A DNA stretch of 64,000 nucleotides from Hamadaea flava (GTDB lineage: Bacteria > Actinomycetota > Actinomycetes > Mycobacteriales > Micromonosporaceae): contig NZ_JAMZDZ010000001.1 in assembly GCF_024172085.1 (NCBI RefSeq), positions 3,596,001 through 3,660,000 of the forward strand, read 5' to 3'. The position numbers and the translations under genes were made by a program. Under the pieces are notes generated by a model, which did not search any database, had not been told where the DNA came from, and saw only the letters and a list, made by a program, of their open reading frames with translations. Positions 1 through 7,797 of this stretch are shown here, one piece after another (the first letter of the stretch is position 1; every line of letters starts with the position of its first letter).

Positions 1-362
1 CGCCAGTGCCTCGGCAGGGTCAGCGGCCGGTCGACGCCGGGCGAACTGACCTCCAGCTGGTACTCGCCGGGGACGATCTCCTCGCCGGACTCCTCCGCGG
101 CGTCCAGCGCGTCGGCCACCGCCCGCGACAGATCCGCGATGGTGTCCAAATTCACTCCGCCGTCGCCGTCCACCGTGACCCGGAGCTGATGACGCCGGCC
201 CACCTGGCGTACGCCCAGATCTTCGAGGTCGTAGCCGGCCTTGTTCAGCACCGGCTCGATCAGATCGCGTACGCGGTCACGAACCTCGGCCAACTGAGCC
301 GGCGAACGACGCGGGGCAGCCGGGACGCTCGGGGGCGCGCTCCGGCGGCTACGCTGTGCCAT
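1..362 (-). CDS. rimP: Ribosome maturation factor RimP (partial, C-terminus outside window)
   Basis: RimP assists late assembly of the 30S ribosomal subunit in the cytoplasm. Only the first 120 residues lie in the window; the gene runs off base 1. The visible part carries the family signature YQLEVSSPGVDRPL near residue 100, preceded by a typical RimP N-terminal domain. A basic, Ala/Pro-rich lead of about 20 residues comes first, as in many actinobacterial RimP proteins. The start is the ATG at 362. The gene faces away from the lipoprotein gene at 545 across 182 bases. In actinobacteria rimP normally heads the nusA-infB operon, which would lie to the left of this window. Confidence 0.93.
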   Translation of the reverse strand, partial: MAQRSRRSAPPSVPAAPRRSPAQLAEVRDRVRDLIEPVLNKAGYDLEDLGVRQVGRRHQLRVTVDGDGGVNLDTIADLSRAVADALDAAEESGEEIVPGEYQLEVSSPGVDRPLTLPRHW

Positions 363-544
363 GAGCGGACCCCTCTCCTGAAGATCTGGTGCCGACTGAT
401 CGATGATCGTCAGTCGGCCGGTACGGCGCGCGCGGAACACGGCTGCGCAGAGCGTAACGCGCTCCGACTACCGAGCGTGAATCGGCGCGCCCAGCCTGCC
501 GGTCGCGCTTGGCGTGCTCGATCTGATCGTGTTCACTTGTCCAG

Positions 545-1003
545 ATGCGCACACCGGACGGGGCTAGCGGGACGAGCCGTCGTGACCTGCTCAGAGCCCT
601 GGCGGCGGTCGGCGCGGCCGGTGCGCTGGCGGGGTGCGACCTGCTGGCCGGGCCAGAACCCGACCCTGACCCCCTGCTCGGGCTGCTCGCCGAGACCCAG
701 GCCTTGCTGACCGCGTACGACCAGGTGATCGCGGCGGGTTCGGCGAACGCGGCGAAGCTTCAAACGATCCGGGCGACGCACGAGGCTCATCTCACCGCGT
801 TGACCGCGATGATCAGTCCGCCCAGCCCGACCGCGACGCCCTCGGCGGCGACCGCCGCCGACTCGGTAGCCGACCTGAAGAAGGCGGAGGCCACGGCGGC
901 GAAGACCGCGTACGACGCCTGCGTGGCCACCATTCCAGCGCGCGCGACGTTGCTCGGCGAGATCGCGGCCGCCCGCGCGACCCACTTGGCGGTGCTCTCA
1001 TGA
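545..1003 (+). CDS. Small Tat-type lipoprotein, function unknown
   Basis: A 152-residue exported protein. Residues 11-17 (SRRDLLR) look like a twin-arginine signal, a hydrophobic Ala/Gly stretch follows, and LAGC at 28-31 is a lipobox, so Cys31 should be lipidated. The mature part is Ala-rich and helical with a Pro/Ser/Thr spacer near residue 95. The gene overlaps the DUF4439 gene by ATGA, so the two are co-translated. In other actinobacteria a DUF4439 protein also sits next to rimP; this protein may be its membrane-bound partner (inference). No Shine-Dalgarno sequence is obvious before the ATG at 545, so the start is less certain than the gene itself. Confidence 0.75.
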   Translation: MRTPDGASGTSRRDLLRALAAVGAAGALAGCDLLAGPEPDPDPLLGLLAETQALLTAYDQVIAAGSANAAKLQTIRATHEAHLTALTAMISPPSPTATPSAATAADSVADLKKAEATAAKTAYDACVATIPARATLLGEIAAARATHLAVLS

Positions 1004-1467
1004 CGAGTCCTTCGGCTGCGCCGTCGGCGTCCGAGGCGCCGCTCAGCGCCGACGGGACGGCCCGCCTGGCCACCGCGCTCGACCTGGAACACCAGGCCGT
1101 GTACGCGTACGGCGTGCTCGGGCCATATCTGAGCGGCAGTCTCCGGACCTCTGCCCGGACCGCCGAGGAGACGCACCGTACTCGGCGGGACAAGATCGAA
1201 GCCCTGCTCGGGGACGCCGCGCCCACCGGCGCCGCCGGGTACGCCCTGCCGCAGCCGGTCAAGGACAAGGCGAGCGCCCTGGCGTTGGCCGCACTCGTCG
1301 AGGACGGCGTGACGACGGCGTACCGGGCGGCGTTGGCCGCGACCTCGGGCGGCAATCGGAAGATCGTGCTCGACGCCATGATCGACGCCGCGAATCGGGC
1401 GGCCGCCTGGCGACGGGCGGCCGGGACGACACCCGGCACGGTGTCGTTCCCCGGACGCCCAGCCTGA
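1000..1467 (+). CDS. DUF4439 ferritin-like domain protein
   Basis: A 155-residue, mostly helical protein resembling DUF4439, a ferritin-like four-helix fold found beside rimP in actinobacteria. The first helix contains LEHQAVYAYG, with the Glu-His pair placed like a ferritin-type iron ligand. A second Glu-His-rich helix (TAEETHRTRRDKIEALL) and a third with EDGVTTAYRAAL follow. No signal peptide is visible, so it is probably cytoplasmic. It overlaps the upstream lipoprotein gene by four bases (ATGA). The exact biochemical role is not established; iron binding is inferred from the fold. Confidence 0.8.
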   Translation: MTSPSAAPSASEAPLSADGTARLATALDLEHQAVYAYGVLGPYLSGSLRTSARTAEETHRTRRDKIEALLGDAAPTGAAGYALPQPVKDKASALALAALVEDGVTTAYRAALAATSGGNRKIVLDAMIDAANRAAAWRRAAGTTPGTVSFPGRPA

Positions 1468-1573
1468 TCCGCTTCGCCCGCGTGACCGCCTCGTCCGGCC
1501 CGACCCGCCGCGTCCGGCGTCAAACCGGCGGTCAGCGGCGGGTCGGTAGCCGATCAGCGATGCTCAGCGGTGG

Positions 1574-4255
1574 TCAGCGGCGTTCGATCGGCAGTCGCGA
1601 CCGGGTGAGCAGTCCCGCCCCGACCATCGCGACCACCGGAACCAGCACGGCGATCCCGAGTTGCACCCAGGGCACCACCATCGGCAGGTCCAGCGGAATC
1701 GGCCAGACCCGCAGGCTCTGACTGCGGTTGACCCCGGCGATCAGCGCCAACGCCCCGCCGATGCCCACGGCCAGCCCGAGAACCGTGCCGACGCCGGCGA
1801 TCACCCCCGACTGGCTGAGCGACATGAACCGGCGTACGCGCGGCGACGCTCCGATCGCACCGAGCGTGGCCAGGTCGGCTCGCCCGTCGGCGGCCGCCAG
1901 TCCGGTGGCGATGGCCGCCGCGGCCAGCGTCACCAGAGCCGAGGCCAGGGCGAGCACGATGAGGAGGATGTCGAGCCGGTCGTGCCCGGTCCGCTGCACC
2001 GTCGCGTACGCGAGCTGGCTGAACTCCAGCAGCGCGGAGTTGAGCTTCTCCTCCTCGGCCGAGGTCGGCATCCGGGTCGTCGCGGCGACCAGGTAGGCGG
2101 GCTGCGTACCGAGTCCCAGCTTCGCCAGGGAGTCCACGCCGATCACGAGGTCGAACCCGTGCACTCCCGACCGCAGCACGTACGCGGGCACCTCGACCGG
2201 CGTACCGCGTTGGTCGCCCTTGCTGTCCGAGATGACCGGGGCGACCTGGACCTTGCCGTCGACGACGTAGCGCGGGTCGGTCACCACGACCGCCCCGGAG
2301 CGCAGCGCCGCCGTCGCCTGGGCCAGGTCGTCCGCGGTCGCGCCGGTGACCAGCGGCAGGTGGGACCCGTCGTCGACGACCACGCCGAAGGCGGAGCCCA
2401 ACATCAGGTCTTCGTGACAGCGCTGGTCGGCTCGCGCCTGCGCCTGTTCCTTCGGATTGGTGGGCGCGTTCTCGAACGGGCACTTCTCCCGGTCGGGCAG
2501 GACAAGATCCAGCGCGCAGTACTTGTCGGCGTCGGCCACCGCGCAGGACAGCCCGTTCACCACGGCCGTCTCGCGTACCGGCAGGATCTCGCGGATCCGC
2601 CCGTCGAGCCGGGCCGTCGTAGCCGCGTCCATCGACTTGGTCCCGCCGGTCGGATTCAGGTCCATGAGCCGGATGGTGGCGTACCCGTCGGGCAGCATCG
2701 GCCGCGCGTACGCCTCGCTGCGCACGGTTTCGGCGTTCATGTAGATGCCCAGCATCACGCTGCCGGTCACCACCGCCATGACCGCGGAGATGGCTGGGGC
2801 GGCCGCGGCCCGGTTGCGAGACGCGTCCCGCATCGCGATCCGCGGCGCCAGCGGCAACGCCCGGCCGAGCCGGCCGAGCAACCCGACCAGGGCCGGGGTG
2901 ACCACCACGAAGCCGAGCTGGGCGAGTACGAGACCGGCCAGCAGCAGCTGCGAGTCGGCGAGCAGGGTCGCGCCGCCGCTCGCCGCGACCCCGGCCGCCA
3001 TCATCGCCAGACCGACGATGATCCAGCGGCGCCGGGACCGGGTGATACCCCGCCGCCCGGACAGCGCGGTGACGACGTCCTGGCGAGCGGTCGTAACGGC
3101 GGGCACCAGTGCCGCGAGCAGCCCGGTGACCACGGCTAGGACGAGTCCCACAGCCAAGGCCGACGGGAATACGCGGAAAGCTCCGCCGCGCGCCCCGAGA
3201 TACTCCTCCAGGAACGGCCGGCCCAACGCCGCCAGCAGTACGCCGAGCAGCAGGCCGGGGACGGCTCCGACGACGCCGAGCACGACTCCGTCGGCCAGCA
3301 TGATCCGGCGCAGCTGTTTCGGCGTACCGCCGTTGGCGGCGACGAGGGCGAGTTCCCGGCGTCGGCGTCGGGCGCCGACGGCGAAGGCCGGAGCACACAG
3401 GAGGATGACCTCGAAGACGATCAACCCCACGACGACGGTGCCCAGCGCCAGTTCCTCGGTTCCGCCGCCCGGGGCCTGTTCCATCGGCGTACCGGACAGC
3501 TCGACGCGCGGGTCCACCCAGACGCCGACCTGGTTGAGCTGCTTCACGAGGTCTGTCGTCACCCCGCCGGGGATCTCGATCAGCCACGTTCCGCCGCGTT
3601 CGTCGTTGCGGGTGAGCGCGCTCGGGTGGAACAGGATCATCTCGCGCAGGTCGTCCGGGAACTCGACGAGGCCGACGACGCTGAGCGTGCGATCACCGTC
3701 GAGCGTACGCACACTGCCGCCGACGCTCGCGCCCAACCGGTCGGCCGCCTGCGGCGACAACGCCACCTCGCCGTCCTTGGCCGGACCGCGTCCGGAGAGG
3801 AGGGTCACCATCCCCTCGCTCAGCGGATCGGCGAGGTCGACATACCGCGCCTGCAGGCCCGCGATGCCACTCGGCGTACGCATCCGCAGCTGCGAACCGC
3901 TGTTGTCGAGGAACGAGACCTTGCTCCCCGACGGCAGCATCGACAGCAGGGTCTGGTCGTTCTTCGGTTTGGCCGGCCCGCTCGGCGGTTGCTGCGATAC
4001 GGCGTTGGCGTCGCCGAACTGTTGAATCGGGGCGTCACTGGACCAGTTCACGACGGCGTCGGCGCGGCCCATCTGCCGGGTCGCCTGCTCGTCGGGGGTC
4101 AGGTCGAACGTCTTGTAGGTGACGGCGACGAAGGCCAGCGCCACCACCGGCGCGCCGATCAGGGCCGCCACCATCGCCGAGCGTCCCTTGTGCCGCCGGG
4201 CTTCCCGCCGGGCGAGCCGCAGGGAGACCCGCCACGACTTCCACCAAGTCGTCAT
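1574..4255 (-). CDS. ABC exporter permease, duplicated FtsX/MacB-type
   Basis: An 893-residue membrane protein with two FtsX-like modules. One transmembrane helix near residues 28-48 is followed by a large extracytoplasmic domain to about 260. A group of helices starts at GTVVVGLIVFEVILL, further helices follow, a second ectodomain lies at about 510-740, and a final three-helix block ends near the C-terminus. A conserved cytoplasmic loop (ALVAANGGTPKQLRRIM, and again DLATLGAIGASPRVRRF) marks each FtsX module. The start codon overlaps the stop of the ATPase gene by ATGA, so the two form one transporter operon under the PadR gene upstream. The substrate cannot be read; families of this type export lipoproteins, peptides or antibiotics. 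Confidence 0.9.
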   Translation of the reverse strand: MTTWWKSWRVSLRLARREARRHKGRSAMVAALIGAPVVALAFVAVTYKTFDLTPDEQATRQMGRADAVVNWSSDAPIQQFGDANAVSQQPPSGPAKPKNDQTLLSMLPSGSKVSFLDNSGSQLRMRTPSGIAGLQARYVDLADPLSEGMVTLLSGRGPAKDGEVALSPQAADRLGASVGGSVRTLDGDRTLSVVGLVEFPDDLREMILFHPSALTRNDERGGTWLIEIPGGVTTDLVKQLNQVGVWVDPRVELSGTPMEQAPGGGTEELALGTVVVGLIVFEVILLCAPAFAVGARRRRRELALVAANGGTPKQLRRIMLADGVVLGVVGAVPGLLLGVLLAALGRPFLEEYLGARGGAFRVFPSALAVGLVLAVVTGLLAALVPAVTTARQDVVTALSGRRGITRSRRRWIIVGLAMMAAGVAASGGATLLADSQLLLAGLVLAQLGFVVVTPALVGLLGRLGRALPLAPRIAMRDASRNRAAAAPAISAVMAVVTGSVMLGIYMNAETVRSEAYARPMLPDGYATIRLMDLNPTGGTKSMDAATTARLDGRIREILPVRETAVVNGLSCAVADADKYCALDLVLPDREKCPFENAPTNPKEQAQARADQRCHEDLMLGSAFGVVVDDGSHLPLVTGATADDLAQATAALRSGAVVVTDPRYVVDGKVQVAPVISDSKGDQRGTPVEVPAYVLRSGVHGFDLVIGVDSLAKLGLGTQPAYLVAATTRMPTSAEEEKLNSALLEFSQLAYATVQRTGHDRLDILLIVLALASALVTLAAAAIATGLAAADGRADLATLGAIGASPRVRRFMSLSQSGVIAGVGTVLGLAVGIGGALALIAGVNRSQSLRVWPIPLDLPMVVPWVQLGIAVLVPVVAMVGAGLLTRSRLPIERR

Positions 4256-4968
4256 CCGGCCGTCTCCAGCAGCGCGGCCGCGTCGGCGGCGCCCACGGAG
4301 GTGTCCACGACGACCCCGTCCCGGAGGAACACCACCCGGTCGGCCCAGGCCGCGTGGCGGGCCTCGTGGGTCACCAGCACCGCCGCCGCCCCAGAATCCA
4401 CCTTGGACCGCAGCAGGCGCAGCACCGCCTCACCGGTCTGCGAGTCCAGCGCGCCGGTCGGCTCGTCGGCCAGCATCAGCCGCCGCTGCCCCACCAGGGC
4501 GCGAGCGATCGCCACGCGCTGCTGCTGACCACCCGACATCTCGTCGGGGAAGCGTTCGGCGTACCCCTCCAGACCGACCTCGGTCAGCGCGGCCTCAGCC
4601 AGCGGACGGGCCTTGCGTGGCGCGACGCCGTCGAGTTCGAGCGGGAGCGCGATGTTCTCCGCGGCCGTGAGGCTCGCGAGCAGGTTGAGATCCTGAAAGA
4701 CGTAACCGAGGCGACGCCGTCGCAGCCCGGCGAGCCCGGACCGGTTGAGCGTGCCGAGATCGACGCCCTCGATGACGACCGAGCCCGTGGTGGGCGAGTC
4801 GAGCCCGCCGGCCAGGTTGAGCAGGGTCGACTTCCCGGAGCCGGACGGGCCCATGACGGCCACGAGCTCCCCCGGTGCGACCGCGAGGCTGACCCCGCGC
4901 AGGGCGTGTACCTCGGTCGCGCCCTGGCCGTGCATCCGATGCACGTCCCGCAGCTCAAGCACGCTCAT
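4252..4968 (-). CDS. ABC exporter ATP-binding protein, MacB/LolD-type
   Basis: A 238-residue ATPase that powers the permease encoded just downstream. Walker A is GPSGSGKST at residues 40-48, the signature is MSGGQQQRVAIARAL, and Walker B is LMLADEP. The N-terminus (MSVLELRDVHRMHGQG) matches family starts, so the ATG at 4968 is chosen over upstream in-frame codons that would add an Arg/Ser-rich tail. It overlaps the padR gene by 14 bases and the permease gene by 4. The three genes should form one transcript, so PadR probably controls its own exporter. Confidence 0.93.
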   Translation of the reverse strand: MSVLELRDVHRMHGQGATEVHALRGVSLAVAPGELVAVMGPSGSGKSTLLNLAGGLDSPTTGSVVIEGVDLGTLNRSGLAGLRRRRLGYVFQDLNLLASLTAAENIALPLELDGVAPRKARPLAEAALTEVGLEGYAERFPDEMSGGQQQRVAIARALVGQRRLMLADEPTGALDSQTGEAVLRLLRSKVDSGAAAVLVTHEARHAAWADRVVFLRDGVVVDTSVGAADAAALLETAG

Positions 4969-5521
4969 GGACGGTCTCCCCCGTAGCCTGCTCGGCGGCG
5001 ACCGGCGTCGCCGTGGGGACGAACCGGACCAGCGACGACTCACAATGGTCGAGCCACCGCAGCTCCGCCTCGGCCTGGAAGATCAGTGAATCGAGCACCA
5101 GCCGCCACGGCAGCTCGCCGTCGCTCTGCTTGAGCCGGGTGTACTGCTGCAACGTCCGCATGGTGGCGCTGCGCTGGGTCTGCACGACCGTCTGGACATC
5201 GACCCCCGGCGTGGTCAACGCCAGCGCCAGCTTGATCGCCAGCTCGTCCCGTGGCCGGTCGGCGTGCGCGATCGGCGTGGCGAACCACAGCGCCAACTCG
5301 GTCCGGCCCTCCGGGGTGATCTCGTACGGCCGCTGCCCCCCGTCGTGCTCCGGCAGCGCCCGCACCAGACCGTCCCGCTCCAGGCGGGTCAACGTGGTGT
5401 AGACCTGCCCGATGTTCAGCGGCCAGGTCGCGCCGGTCTCCGCCTCGAAGGCGGACCGGAGCTGGTAGCCATACATCTGCCCGCGTTCCAGTAACGCGAG
5501 CAACCCGTGTCTGATGGACAT
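4955..5521 (-). CDS. PadR-family transcriptional regulator of the adjacent ABC exporter
   Basis: A 188-residue PadR protein. The N-terminal winged helix is clear (LLALLERGQMYGYQL, then GQVYTTLTRLERDGLV), followed by a Vir_C_2-type helical dimerisation domain in the second half. PadR proteins usually repress efflux genes until a toxic ligand is bound. The gene leads the operon padR-ATPase-permease, and a pair of GAGTATGC repeats lies immediately before its start codon, fitting autorepression. The ligand is unknown. Confidence 0.9.
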   Translation of the reverse strand: MSIRHGLLALLERGQMYGYQLRSAFEAETGATWPLNIGQVYTTLTRLERDGLVRALPEHDGGQRPYEITPEGRTELALWFATPIAHADRPRDELAIKLALALTTPGVDVQTVVQTQRSATMRTLQQYTRLKQSDGELPWRLVLDSLIFQAEAELRWLDHCESSLVRFVPTATPVAAEQATGETVHERA

Positions 5522-5528
5522 GACTACT

Positions 5529-5549
5529 GAGTATGCATACCGAGTATGC
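5529..5549. promoter_or_regulatory. Candidate PadR operator
   Basis: Two direct GAGTATGC repeats (5529-5536 and 5542-5549), 13 bases apart, the first within the palindrome GTATGCATAC (5531-5540). They begin seven bases upstream of the padR ATG, where a bound repressor would block transcription or translation initiation. PadR operators in other species contain similar ATAC/GTAT-rich dyads. Binding itself is inferred. Confidence 0.6.
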
Positions 5550-5580
5550 GACGGTCAACCTAAGCCGCCTGACCTGCTGA

Positions 5581-6870
5581 TCAACGGTCGAGCAAGCGCT
5601 CGCACAAGGTGGCTCGCGCGGTCATCCGCTCGGCGAGCCGACCGGGCAGGCCGCTTGCCAACCCTGCGATCTCGTGCCCCTTCGCGATCCGGCTGATGAC
5701 ATCCGGCAACTCCTGGGCATACGCCCTCGCACGGTCGACCGTGCCGGCCGGGTCCAGACCGGCCTCAACTGCCAGACGTCGCCATCGTGTACCGGTGATT
5801 CCGTCGAGCCGGTAGTCGCCCCCGATCCGCATCGCCATGCGAAGGCGGGGCATGTACATGTCGTCATAGGGCAACGCGCTGGCCACGTCATAGAGGGGAG
5901 CCAATCGCGCGCCGGCCCCGCCTAGCAGGATCGAGTAGTTCTTGGCATGTGCGTCGGTTCCCCCGATGAGCCAGTTGAAGACAAGCGCGTCGACGAAGCG
6001 CTGAACGTCCGCATCCGCGCCCCGCGGCGTCAGTACCGCCCGACGCAACAGCCCGATCACATCCTCCGGGCCGGGGCCGCCCTCGTTCTGATACTTGGCG
6101 GTCGGCGGTCGACCCAAGGCCTGACAGACATCCTCCTGGTGGACTCGCAACCAGGCGCCGACCGCGGACCTCTGGCGGTCGTAACGCTCGACGACGATGA
6201 CGCGCTCTGCCCCGAACGCCACCACCCGCGAACGGGCCGCGACGATGCCGAGCCCTCGGGCCGCCTCCAGACAGAGATGTTCGTTGAGGTCATGCTCGTC
6301 GAACCCGGAGATCGCGGGCTTCACGATGTGCGTGGTCGGCACGACACCCCAGGGATCGCCCCAACGATCGGCCGCCTCGTCGTAGTGCAGGGCGGTCTTC
6401 GCCTGGGCGCCGGCGAGACTGAACTGTCCCGACCGCGAGAGATTCCAGGCGGCGGGATCACTTCTGAGCGTACGGACACGGGCGGCGATCTCCTGAACGT
6501 CGATCCACTCGACACCGCCGTCCCCGGCCATGATCGCCTCGATTCGCTCCGGCGTGACGAACTGCGCAGCTCCGGCACAGTCCTCGCCGACATGCCGGAG
6601 CAGGGCGAACGGGTTCCGAGCGGAAACCTGGTATACCTGTGCCCACCGCTCCAGGACCGCCTCGTTGTCCGGTAGCAATCCCCAAAGGAACGCCCGCACC
6701 ACCTGATCTTCGTGCTCGGCCTCCGACAGTGGCATCGACAGCGATAACGGAGTCGAGTCCTCCGCCGCACGCCATTCGCTGTCGTAGCGCAGCGCGAGCC
6801 GGCCGCGGTCGTCCTGCTTGAGCTCGCCCACTCGCCGGCCGCGCATCACGACTACGAGTTCGCTGACCAC
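5581..6870 (-). CDS. hipA: HipA-type serine/threonine kinase toxin
   Basis: A 429-residue HipA kinase of a type II toxin-antitoxin pair. The N-terminal subdomain covers roughly residues 1-100. The kinase core follows with SLAGAQAKTA at 151-160, whose Ser151 matches the autophosphorylated serine of E. coli HipA. HIVKP at 181-185 has the ATP-binding Lys184, the catalytic loop GGTDAHAKN is at 303-311 with Asp306, and LYDVAS at 326-331 has the metal-binding Asp328. All key residues are present, so it looks active. E. coli HipA phosphorylates glutamyl-tRNA synthetase; the target here is unknown. It lies two bases after hipB in the usual order antitoxin-toxin. Confidence 0.93.
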   Translation of the reverse strand: MVSELVVVMRGRRVGELKQDDRGRLALRYDSEWRAAEDSTPLSLSMPLSEAEHEDQVVRAFLWGLLPDNEAVLERWAQVYQVSARNPFALLRHVGEDCAGAAQFVTPERIEAIMAGDGGVEWIDVQEIAARVRTLRSDPAAWNLSRSGQFSLAGAQAKTALHYDEAADRWGDPWGVVPTTHIVKPAISGFDEHDLNEHLCLEAARGLGIVAARSRVVAFGAERVIVVERYDRQRSAVGAWLRVHQEDVCQALGRPPTAKYQNEGGPGPEDVIGLLRRAVLTPRGADADVQRFVDALVFNWLIGGTDAHAKNYSILLGGAGARLAPLYDVASALPYDDMYMPRLRMAMRIGGDYRLDGITGTRWRRLAVEAGLDPAGTVDRARAYAQELPDVISRIAKGHEIAGLASGLPGRLAERMTARATLCERLLDR

Positions 6871-6872
6871 GA

Positions 6873-7136
6873 CTACTCCTTCAAAGAATCGAGAAGAGCG
6901 TCCAGATCGACCTCATCTGGAGCAGGCTTCACCGGGCGGACTGCCATCGCCAGTCCGAGCGCATGCAGTGTCCGCATGATCATGCCGATTTCGGCGCTCG
7001 CCTTGCCCGCCTCCAGGTTCGCCAGCCAGCGCAGACTGACGTTCGCCTCGTCGGCGAGTTGGCGCTGAGTCTTGTGCAGCTCATGCCGACGCTCACGGAC
7101 ATAGCGGCCCAGGTCGCCGGTGGTTGTCACGCGCAC
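6873..7136 (-). CDS. hipB: HipB-type XRE antitoxin and autoregulator
   Basis: An 87-residue XRE-family DNA-binding protein. The helix-turn-helix spans about residues 10-60 (KTQRQLADEANVSLRWLANLEAGK), and the acidic C-terminal tail (DEVDLDALLDSL) is typical of HipB-like antitoxins. It precedes hipA by two bases. Three GCACGTTCGTGC-like boxes lie in the upstream intergenic region, the nearest 18 bases from the start codon, and are probably its operators. Confidence 0.92.
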   Translation of the reverse strand: MRVTTTGDLGRYVRERRHELHKTQRQLADEANVSLRWLANLEAGKASAEIGMIMRTLHALGLAMAVRPVKPAPDEVDLDALLDSLKE

Positions 7137-7153
7137 TTCGACCTCCCTCGCCA

Positions 7154-7229
7154 GTGTGCACGTTCATGCATATCATAGCCGATACGCACGTTCGTGCATC
7201 TTCCTTTGAGCATGCATGAACGTGCACAC
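7154..7229. promoter_or_regulatory. Three-box HipB operator region between hipB and the sigma factor gene
   Basis: Three related boxes: GTGTGCACGTTCATGCAT at 7154-7171, GCACGTTCGTGCAT at 7186-7199, and ATGCATGAACGTGCACAC at 7212-7229. The first and third are inverted copies of each other over 17 bases; each box is itself a near-palindrome of the form GCACG-TT-CGTGC. The arrangement fits cooperative HipB binding. The third box lies close to the divergent sigma factor gene, so it could also affect that promoter. Confidence 0.7.
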
Positions 7230-7308
7230 TCCACCCCGGGCGGGAACCGCGGGCAGGGCACCAGCGTGTACAGCCGTGAGAAGCATCGCCGTCCGAACGG
7301 AGTACCGC

Positions 7309-7797
7309 GTGGCCGAGGCCCTCGACGCAGTCTCCTTCGAGAACTTCTACCGAGCCCAGGCCGACCGGGTCTACCGGTCGCTGGCAGTCGCCCTGGCCGA
7401 CCCCCAGCTGGCCCGCGAGGCCGCCGACGAGGGCATGACCAGGGCGTACGCACGCTGGAGGAAGGTGGGCGCGCTGGACAACCCGGGCGGATGGGTCTTC
7501 CGCGTCGGGCTGAACTGGGCCACCTCCAGGTGGCGGAAACTCCGCCGCGAACGGTTCATCCCAGCGGAAGCGGTCGCCGACGCCGGGCCGTCCGCAGCCG
7601 GGGTCATCGCCGCCCAGGTCGCGCTGGCGCGGCTGTCGTTGGCGTACCGGACCGTGATCGTCTGCCGCGTTCTGCTGGATCTGTCGACCGCGGAGACCGC
7701 CGCCGTCCTCGGCCTGCCCGAGGGCACCGTGAAGAGCCGGCTCGCCCGGGGCCTGGCCGCCCTGCGGGCCGAACTGACCGAAGAGGTGCACCCGTGA
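7309..7797 (+). CDS. ECF/SigE-type RNA polymerase sigma factor
   Basis: A 162-residue extracytoplasmic-function sigma factor. Region 2 lies at about residues 8-72 (FENFYRAQADRVYRSLAVAL, then DNPGGWVFRVGLNWATSRWR) and region 4 at about 105-155 (LDLSTAETAAVLGLPEGTV followed by KSRLARGLAAL). The GTG at 7309 is preferred because GGAG sits six bases upstream and the protein then starts right before region 2. An in-frame ATG at 7216 would lie inside the third hipB operator box and add an unlikely tail. The stop overlaps the next gene by GTGA, which encodes its membrane partner. Confidence 0.88.
   Translation: MAEALDAVSFENFYRAQADRVYRSLAVALADPQLAREAADEGMTRAYARWRKVGALDNPGGWVFRVGLNWATSRWRKLRRERFIPAEAVADAGPSAAGVIAAQVALARLSLAYRTVIVCRVLLDLSTAETAAVLGLPEGTVKSRLARGLAALRAELTEEVHP

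Noticed and set aside
2745-4025. Long plus-strand frames opposite the ABC permease gene and elsewhere
   Set aside because: They are antisense to clear genes, rich in Arg, Pro and Ser, and arise from the high-GC codon bias on the other strand.
7216-7797. ATG at 7216 as start of the sigma factor
   Set aside because: It lies within the third hipB operator box and adds a sequence without sigma-factor character; the GTG at 7309 has a good ribosome binding site.
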